Below, piece after piece: positions 12,042-22,758 of a DNA stretch of 64,000 bases (position 1 is the stretch's first letter; each line of letters opens with the position of its first letter). The stretch is taken from NCBI RefSeq assembly GCF_027409185.1, contig NC_084469.1:31610293-31674292 (forward strand). The letters are read 5' to 3'. The DNA comes from Cynocephalus volans. Taxonomy: Eukaryota; Chordata; Mammalia; Dermoptera; Cynocephalidae. Made by a program: the position numbers and the translations under genes. The notes under the pieces were generated by a model. That model ran no database searches, was not told the DNA's origin, and saw only the letters and a list, made by a program, of their open reading frames with translations.

Positions 12042-12061
12042 CATCTTCATCATTGTCTTTT
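12042..12061. repeat. target-site duplication of the UQCRB retrocopy, left
   Basis: CATCTTCATCATTGTCTTTT, repeated exactly at 12524-12543. The right copy overlaps the pseudogene's ATG complement, so the retrocopy is cut off at or very near its start codon. Confidence 0.9.
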
Positions 12062-12190
12062 TTTTTTTTTTTTTTTTTGATTACAACAGACATTTATTTA
12101 AAGTAATACATCTTTATGTATGTTTCAGGGTTAACCAACTTCATAAAAATACTTTGAGGACAGCTGTATCCACAGATTTTAACTACATGA

Positions 12191-12526
12191 TTACTTCTTT
12201 GCCCATTCTTCTCTCTCTTTTCTTTCCCGAATAACCTCTTTCAGATATGGCTCAAGGTAGAACTTATCCTCCTCATATTTTGTCCACTGCTCCTTAGGCA
12301 AGATCTGTTGTCTCATGGTGAGGTCCAGTGCTCTCTTAATGCGAAACACCCTGTCATTATAAACGTTCTCAGGAAGCCTTCTTATGGCTTCTTTTACATC
12401 TTCATCCTCGTGTATTGTATCATCTCTCATTAACCCCAGTTTATTGAAACCTGCAGCATTGTAATACCATTTTCGAATTCATTCTAGCCACCGGCCTGAT
12501 GCTGCAACCGTAGGTCTGCTCGCCAT
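12191..12526 (-). pseudogene. UQCRB: UQCRB processed pseudogene, coding part
   Basis: Intronless copy of the ubiquinol-cytochrome c reductase binding protein (complex III subunit). Read on the minus strand from ATG 12526 it gives 111 codons plus stop, full family length, starting MASRPTVAASGRWLE and ending [14 protein letters not shown]. The only lesion I see is a TGA at codon 16, where the family has Gly (GGA to TGA). No frameshift. A downstream Met (LMRDDT) opens 79 intact codons. It is followed by a 3' UTR-like stretch (12190-12079), an A-tail (T's at about 12059-12078) and flanking 20-bp direct repeats, so it is an L1-mediated retrocopy inside an antisense L1. Confidence 0.93.
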
Positions 12527-12543
12527 CTTCATCATTGTCTTTT
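12524..12543. repeat. target-site duplication of the UQCRB retrocopy, right
   Basis: Exact 20-bp match to 12042-12061. Joining the L1 on either side across the two copies gives the usual antisense L1 sequence, which confirms the insertion. Confidence 0.9.
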
Positions 12544-12903
12544 TAATGATAACTATTCTAACTGGAGTGAAGTGGTATCTCATTGTGGTTTTAATTTGTA
12601 TTTGTCTGATGATTAGTGATGTTGAGCCTTTTTTCATATGCGTATGGCCATTTGTATGCCTTCTTTTGAGAAATATCTATTAAGATCCTTTGCCCATTTC
12701 TCAATTGGGTTTGTTTTCTTTCTTTTTCTTTTTTTGATGTTGTTTGAGTTCCTTATATATTCTTGATATTAACTCCTCATCAGATTATAACTTGCAAATA
12801 TTTTCTGCATTCTGTAGGTTGTCTCTTCACTCTTTTAGCAGTTTCCTTTAATGTACAAAAGCTTTTTAGTTTGATGTAATCTCACTTGTCTATTTTTGAT
12901 TTA

Positions 12904-12996
12904 TTTTTAATTTTTAAATTTATTTTTTATTAGTATATTCATTGTTACAAATCATACTTACTCTTTATGCCTCTTATCCAATCCTCCCTCCCCACC
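12904..12996 (-). repeat. 93-bp 5'-truncated L1-like insertion
   Basis: Flanked by ATTTTTGATTTA at 12892-12903 and 12997-13008. The insert, ATTCATTGTTACAAATCATA ... CCCTCCCCACC, matches the minus-strand 3' end of the 27390-28872 element, so only the last bases plus A-tail were copied. Confidence 0.8.
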
Positions 12997-13067
12997 ATTT
13001 TTGATTTAATTGTTTCTGCTTTCAAAGTCTTTTTAAAAAAATCCCTCTACCCCCACCCACCAAAAAG

Positions 13068-13196
13068 GGGCTGGCTGGTTAGCTCAGTTGGTTAGAGTAC
13101 CACCTTTTAATACCAAGGTCAGGGGTTCAGATACCTGTACCAGCCAGCCGCCAAAAAACAAACAAACAAAACAAAACAAAACAAAACAAAACAAAA
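13068..13196 (+). repeat. CYN SINE monomer
   Basis: GGGCTGGCTGGTTAGCTCAG start, ends CCAGCCAGCCGCC with AAAC-rich tail. Confidence 0.88.
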
Positions 13197-13322
13197 ACCC
13201 CAAAACCCACAAAAAATCCTTGCCTAGCCCTATGTTATGAATTGTTTCCCCCATGTTTTCTTCTAGTAGTTTCATAGTTTCAGGTTTTACATTTAAATCT
13301 TTAATCTACTTTTAATTGATTT

Positions 13323-13372
13323 ATTTTGGCAGCTGGCCAGTTTAGGGATTTGAACCCTTGACCTTGGTGTTA
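13323..13372 (-). repeat. CYN SINE fragment
   Basis: TTTGGCAGCTGGCCAGTTTA then the 3' half of the unit in reverse; the 5' half is missing. Confidence 0.75.
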
Positions 13373-14111
13373 TTCGAGTTGATTTTTGCATATGGTGAGA
13401 GGTAGGGGTCTAGTCTCATTCTTCTGTATGTGGATATCCAGTTTTCCCAGCACCATTTATTGAAGAGACAGTCTTTTCCCCAATATATATACTAGGTACT
13501 TTTGTCAAAGATCAGTTGGCTTTAGGTGCATGAACTTATTTCTGGGCTCTGTATCCTGTTCTATTGGTCTATTTTATGTGAGTATCATGCAGTTTGGGTT
13601 ACTATAACTTTGTAGTATAATTTGAAGTCATGTAGTGTGTGATGCCTCCAGCTTTGTTCATTTTTCTCAAGATTGCTTTGGCTATTCAAGGTCTTTTTTG
13701 CTTCCATATGAATTTTAGGATTGTTTTTCCTATTTCTGTGAAGAATGTCATGGGCATTTTGATAGGGATTGCCTTAAATCTGTAGATTGCTTTGGGCAGA
13801 ATGGCCATTTTAACAATATTACTTCTTCCCATCCATGAACATGGGATATCTTTCCATTTATTTGTGTCTTCAATTTTTTTCTTCAAACTTTTATAGTTTT
13901 CAGTGTAGAAATCTTTTACCTCCTTTGTTAAGTTTATTCCTAGGTATCTTTTTTTTTTTGTAGTTATTGTAAAAGGAATTGTTTTCTTGATTTCTTTTTC
14001 AGATAATTCACTATTATTATATAGAAATGCTACTGACTTTTGTATGCTGATTTTGTATCCTGCTACTTTACTAAATTTGTTTGTTAGTTTATTAGTTCTA
14101 ACGGGTTTTTT

Positions 14112-14164
14112 TTTTTTTGTGTGTGTGTGTGTGTGTGTATGTGTGTGTATGTCTGTGTGTGTGT
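14112..14164. repeat. (GT)n microsatellite
   Basis: Interrupted GT/ATGT tract following a T-run, beside a SINE. Confidence 0.85.
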
Positions 14165-14194
14165 AGTCCCTGGGGATTTTTGTTTGTTTGTTTT

Positions 14195-14280
14195 TGTGTT
14201 TTTTTTGTTTATGGTGGCTGACCAGTACAGGGATCAAACTCTGGACCTTGATGTTATCAACACCACACTCTAAACAACAG
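14195..14280 (-). repeat. CYN SINE, diverged
   Basis: GGTGGCTGACCAGTACAGGG and CACCACACTCTAAACAACAG in reverse orientation; the last bases of the unit's 5' end are missing. Confidence 0.78.
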
Positions 14281-14710
14281 GTTTTTTATGTATATAAAAT
14301 CATGTCATCTGCAAACAGGGATAGTTTGACTTTCTTCTTTCCAATCTGGATGCCTTTTATTTCTTTCTCTTGTCTAATTGCTCTGGCTAGGACTTCAGTA
14401 CTATGTCGAATAGAAGTGATGGAAGTGGGCATCCCTGTCTTATTCCTGATCTAAGAGGAAAAGCTTTTAGCTTTTCCCAATTCAGTTTGATGTTAGCTGT
14501 GTGCTTCTCATATATGGCCTTTATTGTGTTTAGGTACATACCTTCTATACTTAGTTTGTTAAGAGTTTCTGACATGATGGAGTGATTAACTTTTTTTGTG
14601 GGGGGATGTTGAACTTTGTTAAATGCTTTTTCTATACCAATTAAAAAGGTCATATGGTTTTGTCTCTCTTTCTGTTAATGAAGTGTCCTGCAGTTATTGA
14701 TTTGTATATC

Positions 14711-14815
14711 CTTTTTTTCTTTCTTTTTTGGCAGCTGGCTGGCCTAGGGATCAAATCTGGGGCCTTAATGTTATTGGTACTATGCTCTAACCAATTGAGC
14801 TGACTGGACAGCCCC
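14711..14815 (-). repeat. CYN SINE monomer
   Basis: T-rich tail, GGCAGCTGGCTGGCCTAGGG, ends GGACAGCCCC. Confidence 0.87.
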
Positions 14816-15650
14816 CTGATTTGCATGTCTTAAACCATCCTTGCATCTCTGGGATAAATCCCACTTGATCATAGTGAATGATCTTATTAATGAACTTTTG
14901 GATTTATTTTGCTAGTATCTCATGGAGAATTTTTACATCTATGTTCAACCAGGGATATTGGGCCTATAATTTTCTTTTTCTATTGTGTCCTTGCCCAGTT
15001 TTGGAATCAGAGTAATGCTGGCCTTGTAAAAGCAGTTGGAAAGTATTTCCTCCTCTTTAATTTTCTGGAATAATCTGTGGAGAATTGGTGTTAGTTCTTT
15101 AAATGTTTGGTAGAATACAGCATTAAAACCATCAGGTCCTGGACTTTTCTCTAATGGCCGACTTTGTATTACTGATTCAATTTCCTCACTTGTTATTCGT
15201 CTGTTCATATTTTCTATTTCTTCATAATTTAATCTTGGTAGATTTTATGTGTCCAGGAATTTATCCATTTCTTCTGTGTTATCAAATTTGATGGCATATA
15301 GTTGTTCATAATAGTCTCTTGTGATCCTTTGTGTTTCTGTGATGTTAATTGTAATGTCTTCTTTTTCATTTCTGATTTTATTTGCGTATCCTCTCTTTCT
15401 TTCTTGATTAGCTAAAGGTTTTTCAATTTTGTTTATTTTTTTCAAAAAATCAACTCTTCATTTTACCAATCTTTTCAATAGTTTTTTTTAGTTTCTTTTT
15501 CACTTTTTTCTGCTCTGAGCTTTATTATTTCTTTCCTTCTGCCAATTTTGGGTTTAGTTTGTGTTGTTTTTCTAGTTCCTTGAGGTGCATTGTTACAATG
15601 TTTATTAGAAATCTTTCTTCTTTTTTGATGCAGGCATTTAATGTTATTAT

Positions 15651-16064
15651 GGATTGAATTGTGTCCTCCCAAAAGATTAGTGTGTTAGAGGCCTGGTCTC
15701 CACTATGACAGTGTTAAGAGGGTGGGAAATCCTATCACAGTAATTGAAAAGTGGGGCCTTGAAGAGGTGATTACACTGTAGGACCATGCCATTATGAATA
15801 GATTAATAATGGTGATCAGGGGCAATGGCTTGGAGGGCTTTAAAAGGAGAGCACAAAAAGAGTCTCTCTCTCTGCTCCACCATTTTCTGCCCTGTGAGAC
15901 CACTGCATTGTTGTAAAGACACCCAAAAGAAAACCCTTACCTTATGTGTTCCCTAGACTTTGGACTTCCCAGCCTCTGAAACTGTAAGCAATGGATTTCA
16001 TTTTCTTATAAGTTACCCAGTTCCAGATATTTTGTTATAAGCAACAGAACGGACTGATAAAATT
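15651..16064 (+). repeat. MaLR-type solo LTR in L1
   Basis: TATGGATTGAATTGTGTCCT start, then GGACTTCCCAGCCTCTGAAA and an end CAACAGAACGGACTGATA, which is MST/THE1-like (ERVL-MaLR) LTR wording. L1 text resumes directly after it. It resembles the LTR at 37420-37858. Confidence 0.75.
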
Positions 16065-16328
16065 GCCATAGTCTTTCCTCTTAGAACTGGTTTTGCTGTA
16101 TCCCATAGGTTTGGTATGATGTTTCTATTGTTGTTTGTCTCAAGGAATTTTTAAAATTTCCCTTTTAATTACTTCATTGACCCATTGGTTGTTTAGGAAC
16201 ATGTTGTTTGATTTTCATCTATTTGTAGAGTTTCCAAAGTTTTTTGCTGTTGTTAATTTCTAGTTTTATGCCACTGTGGTCAGAAAGGATACCTGATATG
16301 ATCTCTATCTTTTTAAATTTGTATATTA

Positions 16329-16471
16329 GAACTCCACCTTATAATACCAAGGGCAGAGTTCGGATCCTCATACCAGCCAGCTGCCAACAATAAATAGATA
16401 GATGAATGAATGAATGAATGAATGAATGAATAAATAAATACATACATACATATGTACATACATACATACAT
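16329..16471 (+). repeat. CYN SINE fragment with ATGA/ATAC microsatellite tail
   Basis: Only the 3' part of the unit (AATACCAAGGGCAGAGTTCG to CCAGCCAGCTGCC), followed by TAGATAGATGAATGAATGAA and CATACATACATA arrays that grew from its tail. Confidence 0.82.
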
Positions 16472-16788
16472 TTGTGTAGACTTGTTTTGTGGCCTAACAC
16501 GTCATTTATCCTGGAGAATGTTCCATGTGCAGTTCAGAAGAATGTGTATTCTGCAGTTGCTGGATGGAATATTCTGTAAATATCTGTAAGGTTCATTTGG
16601 TCTATGATGCAGTTTAAGTCAGATGTTTCTTTGCTTATTTTCTGTCTAGATCATCTGTCCATTGTAGAAAACAAGCTGTTGAAGTCCCCTAATATTATTG
16701 AATTGCAGTCTATCGCTCCCCTTAGGTCTAATAATGTTTGCTTTATATATCTGGTTGCTCCAGTGTTGGGTGCACATATATTTGCAAT

Positions 16789-16923
16789 GTTCTTGTTGAA
16801 TTGATCCCTCTATTATTAATATATTAATTTCTCTCTATTATTATAATATCCCTCTATATTATTAACATATTAATATCCCTCTATTATTAATATGTTCTTG
16901 TTGAATTGATCCCTCTATTATTA
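16789..16923. repeat. local duplication in L1
   Basis: GTTCTTGTTGAATTGATCCC occurs at about 16790 and again at about 16894, with several CCCTCTATTATTAA units between. The tract is a tandem expansion of L1 text. Confidence 0.75.
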
Positions 16924-17141
16924 TAAAATGACCTTCTTTGTGTCTTTTTACAGTTTTTCATTTTAAGTTGATTTTATCTGATATAAGTATGGCTACTCCT
17001 GTTTGCCTTTGGTTTCCATTTACATGGAATATCTTTATCTAGCTTTCACTTTCAATCTATGTTTGTATTTAATAGTAGGTGAGTCTCTTGTAAGCAGCAT
17101 ACCATTCATTGGGTCCTTTTTTTCTTATCATTCAGACTCTC

Positions 17142-17265
17142 TAGGGCTGGCTGGGTGGCTCAATTGGTTAGAGCATGGTGTTAAAACACCAAGGTCAAGG
17201 GTTTGGATCCCTCAACTGGCCAGCTATCAATAAAAAACAAACAAACAAACAAAAATAAACAAAAA
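17142..17265 (+). repeat. CYN SINE monomer
   Basis: AGGGCTGGCTGGGTGGCTCA start, ends CTGGCCAGCTATC with AAAC tail. Confidence 0.87.
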
Positions 17266-17329
17266 CCATCAGATTGTAACCCATAAATATGTATAGTTAT
17301 AATGTGTCCATTAAAATCAAATGAATAAA

Positions 17330-17479
17330 GGGCCGAGCCTGTGGCGCACTCGGGAGAGTGCGGCGCTGGGAGCGCGGCGACGCTCCCGCCGCCGCGGGTT
17401 CTGATCCTATATAGGAAGGGCCGGTGCACTCACTGGCTGAGTGTCGGTCACGAAAAAGGCAAAAAAAAAAAAAAAAAAA
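17330..17479 (+). repeat. GC-rich CYN-type SINE with target duplication
   Basis: GGGCCGAGCCTGTGGCGCAC, then GGCGACGCTCCCGCCGCCGC and end GTCGGTCACGAAAAAGGC(A)n. Flanked by AAAATCAAATGAATAAA at 17313-17329 and after the tail (about 17480-17496). Confidence 0.92.
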
Positions 17480-17509
17480 AAAATCAAATGAATAAAAAAA
17501 GAAGTATGG

Positions 17510-18860
17510 AGCTGGGACAGAGAGTCACTGGGTGACTACTTTAAATTGAGTGGTCAGGGAGTGCTCCTTGGAGGAGGTGACATTTAATATATCTGGATGA
17601 TCAGAAGCTGGTTATGCAAAGGTCTCAAGGAGCAGTGTTCCAGGCAGAGAGGATTGTTTAAATCCGTGAAATGGGGATGAGCCTTCATATTTGAGGAACA
17701 GAGAAAGCAACAAGGCTATAACAGAGTAAGCAGCGGGGAGGGTGATTAGAGATGTGGGGCTGAGACGGCAGGGTCAACCACCAGGGCCTGAAGCCAGGGA
17801 AGGGGCTTGATTTAACTCTACCATGTGGTGGAAAGCCTTTGGAAGCCCACCCTAACCCCACCAATGTTTTAAGCAAGAGAGTGACTTTATCTGATTCCAT
17901 TTTACAGAGATCACTCCGGCTGCTCTGTGGCTTGTGGACTGATGGGGGCAGCAGGGGTGCAAACAGAGGGCCTAGTTAGCATCCCATGGCAGTGGCCCAG
18001 GTGAGGGATGATGGTGGCATGTACTAGGCTGGTGGTGATGGAGAGGGAAAGAAAAGGATGGATTCAAAATGCATTGTAGAGGCAGGGATGGCAGAATTTG
18101 CTGAAGGACAGGATGTGGGGAGTGAAGGGAAGGAAGGACTCAGATTTTTTTCCTTAAGCATCTGGATGGTTGAGGGTGCATGAATAGGTGTGAGAAGACT
18201 CGGGGTGGGGGGGAATTTGGGAGGAGGAACCAAGAATTGGCCACTGTGAATTTGAGATGACTGTTGGACATCCTGGTGGGGATATCAAGGATGATTGCTG
18301 GCAATGTAAGTTGGAAGCTTGGGAGAGGGTCGAAGCTGAGGATTCAGATTTGGGAGTCATAGAGATGACCTTTAACCCTATGGTGCTGGTGAGAGGACAC
18401 AGAGACAGAGAGCTGAGAGGGTGGAGAAGGTGGCTCAGGACCAAGGCCTGGGATCTGCTTGTGCACAGTAGAGTCAGCCACAGAGACCTAGAAAAACCAG
18501 GAGAGCTTGAGGGTGACAGGGGCAGGAGGAGCACAGGTTTTCAGGAGGGCAGGACCAGCCGGGTCCATGCTGCTGAGAGGCCAGGAGCAGTAGTACAAAG
18601 CGTGACCCTTTGGTCTGGCTGTCAGTGGGGCATTTGGTGATCCTGCTGTGCTGAGACCCTGAGGAGTCTCAGCCAAGAGGTGAGGATAAACCTCAGGTGA
18701 AGAAAGGAGCTGGTAAGGACAGACAGGGATTGTGAAGCAAGACTGTGAAGAGGAGCAGAACAAAGCCTGGTGCACAGAGGGGAAGTGAATTAGGGGAACT
18801 TTTTGAAACATCATGAGTCTAGGCTGTGAGAATGATCTAGTGGAGAGAGGGAGATTGCTG
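17510..18860. repeat. ancient interspersed repeat, L2-related in part
   Basis: Phrases such as GTTCCAGGCAGAGAGGATTG, GAGTGACTTTATCTGATTCC and GGTGAGGGATGATGGTGGCA recur in diverged form at 41665-42545, 57190-57720 and 61075-62985. The first part reads like L2 in reverse complement; I cannot name the rest. The open frames inside it are not genes. Confidence 0.5.
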
Positions 18861-19783
18861 AAGCAGGAGAGATGGGCTAATTATAGGAAACGAAGTCCCT
18901 GAGAAGAGGAGTGACATGAGGCCCCGGCCACAGGAGGGCTGGACTTTGGCTGGAGTGGAGGCTCCAGGAAGGCAGGGGTTAGGGTGGAGACGCAGGAAGG
19001 AGGGACCAGGGAGTCCAGCTGACAGAAGAATCATCCTGTGGTGGGCAAGTGTAAGGGAGTTCCTTTTTTATTTGCTGCTTCTCCCCCCCACCATTATATA
19101 TTAATTATATATTTGTTGAGAGTGAAGGGGGAACAGAGATTTGAGGATTTAAGGAGAGAGGAGACAATGTGATATAGTCATTTTGGAGGATGGGAAAGCA
19201 AACGTTCTAGAGGGAATAGGATGTTTTCCAGGCACTGCCCAGTGCCCACTGGAGGTCTGTGGAATGCATTTAAAACAAGTTCCTTGGCACATAGCCTGAT
19301 TCATTCTCCCTCCCACCCCCTGCATATCTATCTAGGTATGAAATGCAGGGTTAGGCCAGGGTTGGGACTCTCGCAGGTTGGTCATGGGAGGGAGAGGGGG
19401 GTGAAGGAGTTAAAGGCGATGATGGTGAAGGTCCATGAAGTCGAAGCTGGTGAGGAGGGGAGAGAAGACGTGGGTAAGTGATGGCTGGGGAGCATGGGGT
19501 GGGCTCAGGGGATTGGAGTCCCTGTGGACTGAAGAGAAAGGCTAGTGAGGGAGTTCTAGGGCAGGAGAACAGAATGAGGGGAAATTGTGGTCAGAGAAGG
19601 CAATGCTTTAAGTTACGATTTCAAAGGCGCTCACATGACAGTGATGGCTATGGGAGTGACGGCTGTGGGACTGTGAGCATATCTGACTCCATCTTAGTCT
19701 CTTCCCCCTTGTGACAGCTTTGCCCTTAAAGAAATTATACAGTAACTAGGGGAAAGATAGTTAGAACAACAAAGATAGTTAGA
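18861..19783. other. intergenic, nothing recognised
   Basis: Purine-rich on the + strand, with no domain in any open frame and no repeat family I can name. Confidence 0.35.
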
Positions 19784-19860
19784 TAGTGGTTAGAGCACAG
19801 CCTTGTAATACCAAGGTCAAGGGATCAGATCCCTCCACCAGCCAAAAAAACCCCCCAAAA
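19784..19860 (+). repeat. CYN SINE fragment
   Basis: TGGTTAGAGCACAGCCTTGT to CCTCCACCAGCC, lacking the first bases; tail (A)7(C)6-rich. Confidence 0.78.
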
Positions 19861-20152
19861 CAACAGATAGGGACAACCTGGTGACTTTGAAGAAGGAAAC
19901 ATTAAGTACTGATGTGAGAGTAAGCTGGCCTGATCATCTGTATCAGTGTTTGGATCTAGTTACATTAAGCTTGTTTACAAACTGGCTGTATCCCACCTGA
20001 TCCATTACTCTGTAAGTAAGTGACCTGTACTAAAGTTCTTTGCTTTATTGCATGGAATGGCCTGTTTCATTTTTTGGCCTTGAGATACCTTTCCAGTTAA
20101 GTGGACAATTTACTCTTGGTCCACCTTCAGGCAGATGGCCTAGACAGAGAAA

Positions 20153-20250
20153 AAAAATTTTTTTTTTTAAAGATGACCGGTAAGGGTATCTTAACCCTTG
20201 ACTTGGTGTTGTCAGCACCATGCTCTCCCAAGTGAGCCATGGGCTGGCCC
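20153..20250 (-). repeat. CYN SINE, deleted dimer
   Basis: Reverse complement starts like the first dimer unit (GGGCCAGCCCATGGCTCACT) but after GAGAG continues with the second unit (GGTGCTGACAACACCAAGTC to GGTCATCTTTA). Same structure as the copy at 34903. Confidence 0.85.
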
Positions 20251-20895
20251 AAGAAAAAGATTTTGTAGAAGTGGGGGAACCAGGGAATCCAGGTGATGGG
20301 GGGATCATTCCCATGGCTGGTACATTCTCCCAGGTGGTGACAGAAGCAGGGAGGACAGAAAGAGACTGAGTCAGACATCAAAGTGTTGGGTGAATGAGGG
20401 GGTGACAGGAGACTTGCTAAGGTTGCAGACAAGGAGGACAAAGAGGAGGAGTGCATGGCTGAGTTTGCTGATGTGAACTTCCTAGGATCTGGGGCTTTAA
20501 AAGAAAAGCAAGGAAAATGGTTGGGAAGTAGCAATGGGGAGAAAGACACCCACCACACTCCAAGATTCTGAGAAATGATGGGGAAAAGGGAAAAAAAGCA
20601 AGCATCTTCCACCTGAAAGTTTGCAGGGGAAGCCATGTCATCAAGGCATGGTCAGGAGCATTAAGGGCTAAAAGGTGGACTGTTCAGAGAAGAGCTTAAG
20701 AGTGGAGGGGAATTTAGTGCTGGTAGACTATGGGTCCCAGGGGGGTGAGGGCAGGACCTTGGATCAGATTAAGGGAGATGGAGAGCAGTATAGGAGTTGA
20801 GGGTCTGAAGGATGATGGTCACCTGGAGTGGGAGGAACAGGGGTGTGAGGAAGGACGGGATGGGTTCTGGTGGTCTCCCATGGGAAAGTTGGGCA
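20251..20895. other. intergenic, possible old repeat
   Basis: Purine-rich sequence resembling the end of the 17.5-18.9 kb repeat (GGGGATCATTCCCATGG, GAGTTTGCTGATGTGAACTT). No gene seen. Confidence 0.3.
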
Positions 20896-21046
20896 ACTAG
20901 TTTTGATAGCCAGTCTCCAAGATGGCCACCAATGGTCCTCGCCTCTTAGTGTTTTGACCTTTGTGTAGTGCTCTCTCCCAGTGAATCAAGACTGGTGTAT
21001 GTGGCCAATGGAACATGGTAGAGGTGATGGCAGGTGATTTGTAAGG

Positions 21047-21052
21047 CAAGGT
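21047..21052. repeat. 6-bp target duplication, left side of solo LTR
   Basis: CAAGGT, repeated exactly at 22429-22434. The perfect match suggests an insertion much younger than its MLT1 host. Confidence 0.85.
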
Positions 21053-22428
21053 TGCCGGAGACCAGCTCCGCAGGATTCGTTGGACCTGAATAGGTGGTGT
21101 GGATTCGGTGAAAAGGAAGAGACGGACCACAGATGTCTAGTGCAAGTGTGGACGACAACCACAAAAATCTTGCTTTATTTATATGTTCTTACCTAATCTT
21201 TTACATATTGATTTATTTTTTAATCAAAACATTTTTTATTTTGTTTCTATTGAAAAAGAACGGTCAAAACGTTCCAAGGCACTCATGTTGTGACAAGAAC
21301 ACCTACTCATGCATCAATAGTTCACCCCAAAGCCTGTGGCTTGTGGCCAGGAAACTATACAATAGCAGCAGGCTTGGCATTAGAGAGCGTCAGACTTTTG
21401 GTCTGAATCACAATTCTTGACCTTTTAAACTTACACATAAACTTATATTCTAAATCCTTATAAAATCTTACTTATACTTACATTTAACAATTGAATGTCT
21501 TATGTTTATATTTATTATTTTAATTTATGACCCAAATCATAATATATGCAAAATGATTTTATATAAGGAAACTTGATTATAACGTTTTATTATATTTTAT
21601 ACTACTATAAAAACCAATTATCCTATAAACTAATCTAAACAAAATCTATTAATATCAAAATCTTATTATATATTTTTACTATTTTACCTATTCATCTTTA
21701 TAGTAAAACTTTCTAATTTTTTTACCAATTGACTCTGGGAACAGTACAAGGAACAAAGTGAAAAGTTAAATGATCCTACTCAAACTAAAAAACCGTGATA
21801 TATCATTATTATTATTACTAGGAAAACAACATGTTCTTGGTAAATCAAGTGAAACTGTGGGAGTGGGAGAAACAAAGAAATCTGTAACTGGTTGATGATC
21901 AATTAGTTGCAAGCACCACTGCACTCGGACCCACCGTCTCCCTGGGGGAATGTGGATAGAAATCCTACACGATAACTTCATTCCACACATACAAGAGCAT
22001 GACCACAGCACGATGGGTCCATGCACACATCACTAAGAAGGAAGATTAATAATGAAATTAGAGCCAACCCATACTGGGAACATGCATCAAAAACACCTTT
22101 AGAACTGACAATGTCTTTTTCAATAAACCAATCAATTTTTAAAGTATTATTAACATGTCCCTCGAAAAACCCCAGGGCCCTTGGAATCTTCTGAAGGACA
22201 TGCCAGTATGGCCTTGAGAAACTCCGGGGCCCTTGGAATCCCCCAAAGCCATAATAAGCCAAAAGGTAGGCCTTTAATTCTGAAAAAGTCTTGTCAAGTA
22301 AAGGTGAAACAAACAAGAAATGTCCACCGAGCCGTGCCGTACAAACAAGACCCTCTTGCAGTCTGCTGAACAAGGGGCATCATTCTCAGACTCCCATGCC
22401 GCTCCCTATAACAGGATGGCTCACAGCA
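21053..22428 (-). mobile_element. solo LTR, betaretrovirus-like (ERV class II) type
   Basis: 1,376 bp beginning TG and ending CA on either strand, flanked by an exact 6-bp duplication CAAGGT (21047-21052, 22429-22434) within the MLT1 repeat. Read on the minus strand it starts TGCTGTGAGCC and ends GGTCTCCGGCA. A polyadenylation signal AATAAA lies at 21179-21174, about 120 bp from the 3' end, which fits a short R/U5 after a very long U3. The middle (21430-21730) is AT-rich. No gag, pol or env sequence and no second LTR, so it is a recombination-derived solo LTR. Assignment to class II is by layout, duplication length and end sequences, not by search. Confidence 0.72.
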
Positions 22429-22758
22429 CAAGGTCATAAAAGGCATTGTGATTTTTGCCTTGGTCTCTTGAATCACTTACTCTGGGGGGAAGAGTTGTTA
22501 TGCTACGAGGACGCTCAAGTAGCCCTGCAGAAAGGCCCATGTGGAGAGGCACTGAGGCTTCCCACCAACAGCCAACACCATCTTGCCAGCAGTGTGAGCA
22601 TGCCATGTTGGAAGTGGGTTTTCCAGGCTGAGACAAGCCTCCAGATGATTGCAGCCTCATGAAAGACCCTTAGCCGTAACTGCTCAGCCAAGCAGCTCCT
22701 GAATTCTTGGCATACAGAAACTGTATGATAATAAATTACTATTTAAAAAATAGCTTTA

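Larger units (their letters stand above)
11078..17300 (-). repeat. antisense L1 with many nested insertions
   Basis: Reads as the reverse complement of an L1 from 3' end to ORF2: TTTCTTTGTGGCAAGAACAT, GGGTATATACCCAACAGTGG, GAAGTGGTATCTCATTGTGG. Minus-strand ORF2 fragments at 14237-13686 ([18 protein letters not shown]-like end), 14653-14387 ([19 protein letters not shown]) and 15208-14945 ([18 protein letters not shown]) carry reverse-transcriptase motifs. All are short and broken. Carries the UQCRB copy, an LTR, seven SINE copies and a 93-bp L1 scrap. Confidence 0.88.
20896..22744 (+). repeat. MLT1-like MaLR LTR, split by a younger LTR
   Basis: Left part 20896-21052 (GCCAGTCTCCAAGATGGCCA, CAATGGAACATGGTAGAGG), right part 22429-22744 (GCCTCCAGATGATTGCAGCC, CAGAAACTGTATGATAATAA), interrupted by a 1,376-bp insertion. 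The wording is that of MLT1 LTRs (ERVL-MaLR), old and diverged. Confidence 0.75.

Noticed and set aside
13686-14237. 183-codon minus-strand ORF with protein-like wording
   Set aside because: A remnant of L1 ORF2 starting in repeat-derived poly-His/Thr text; not a host gene and not intact.
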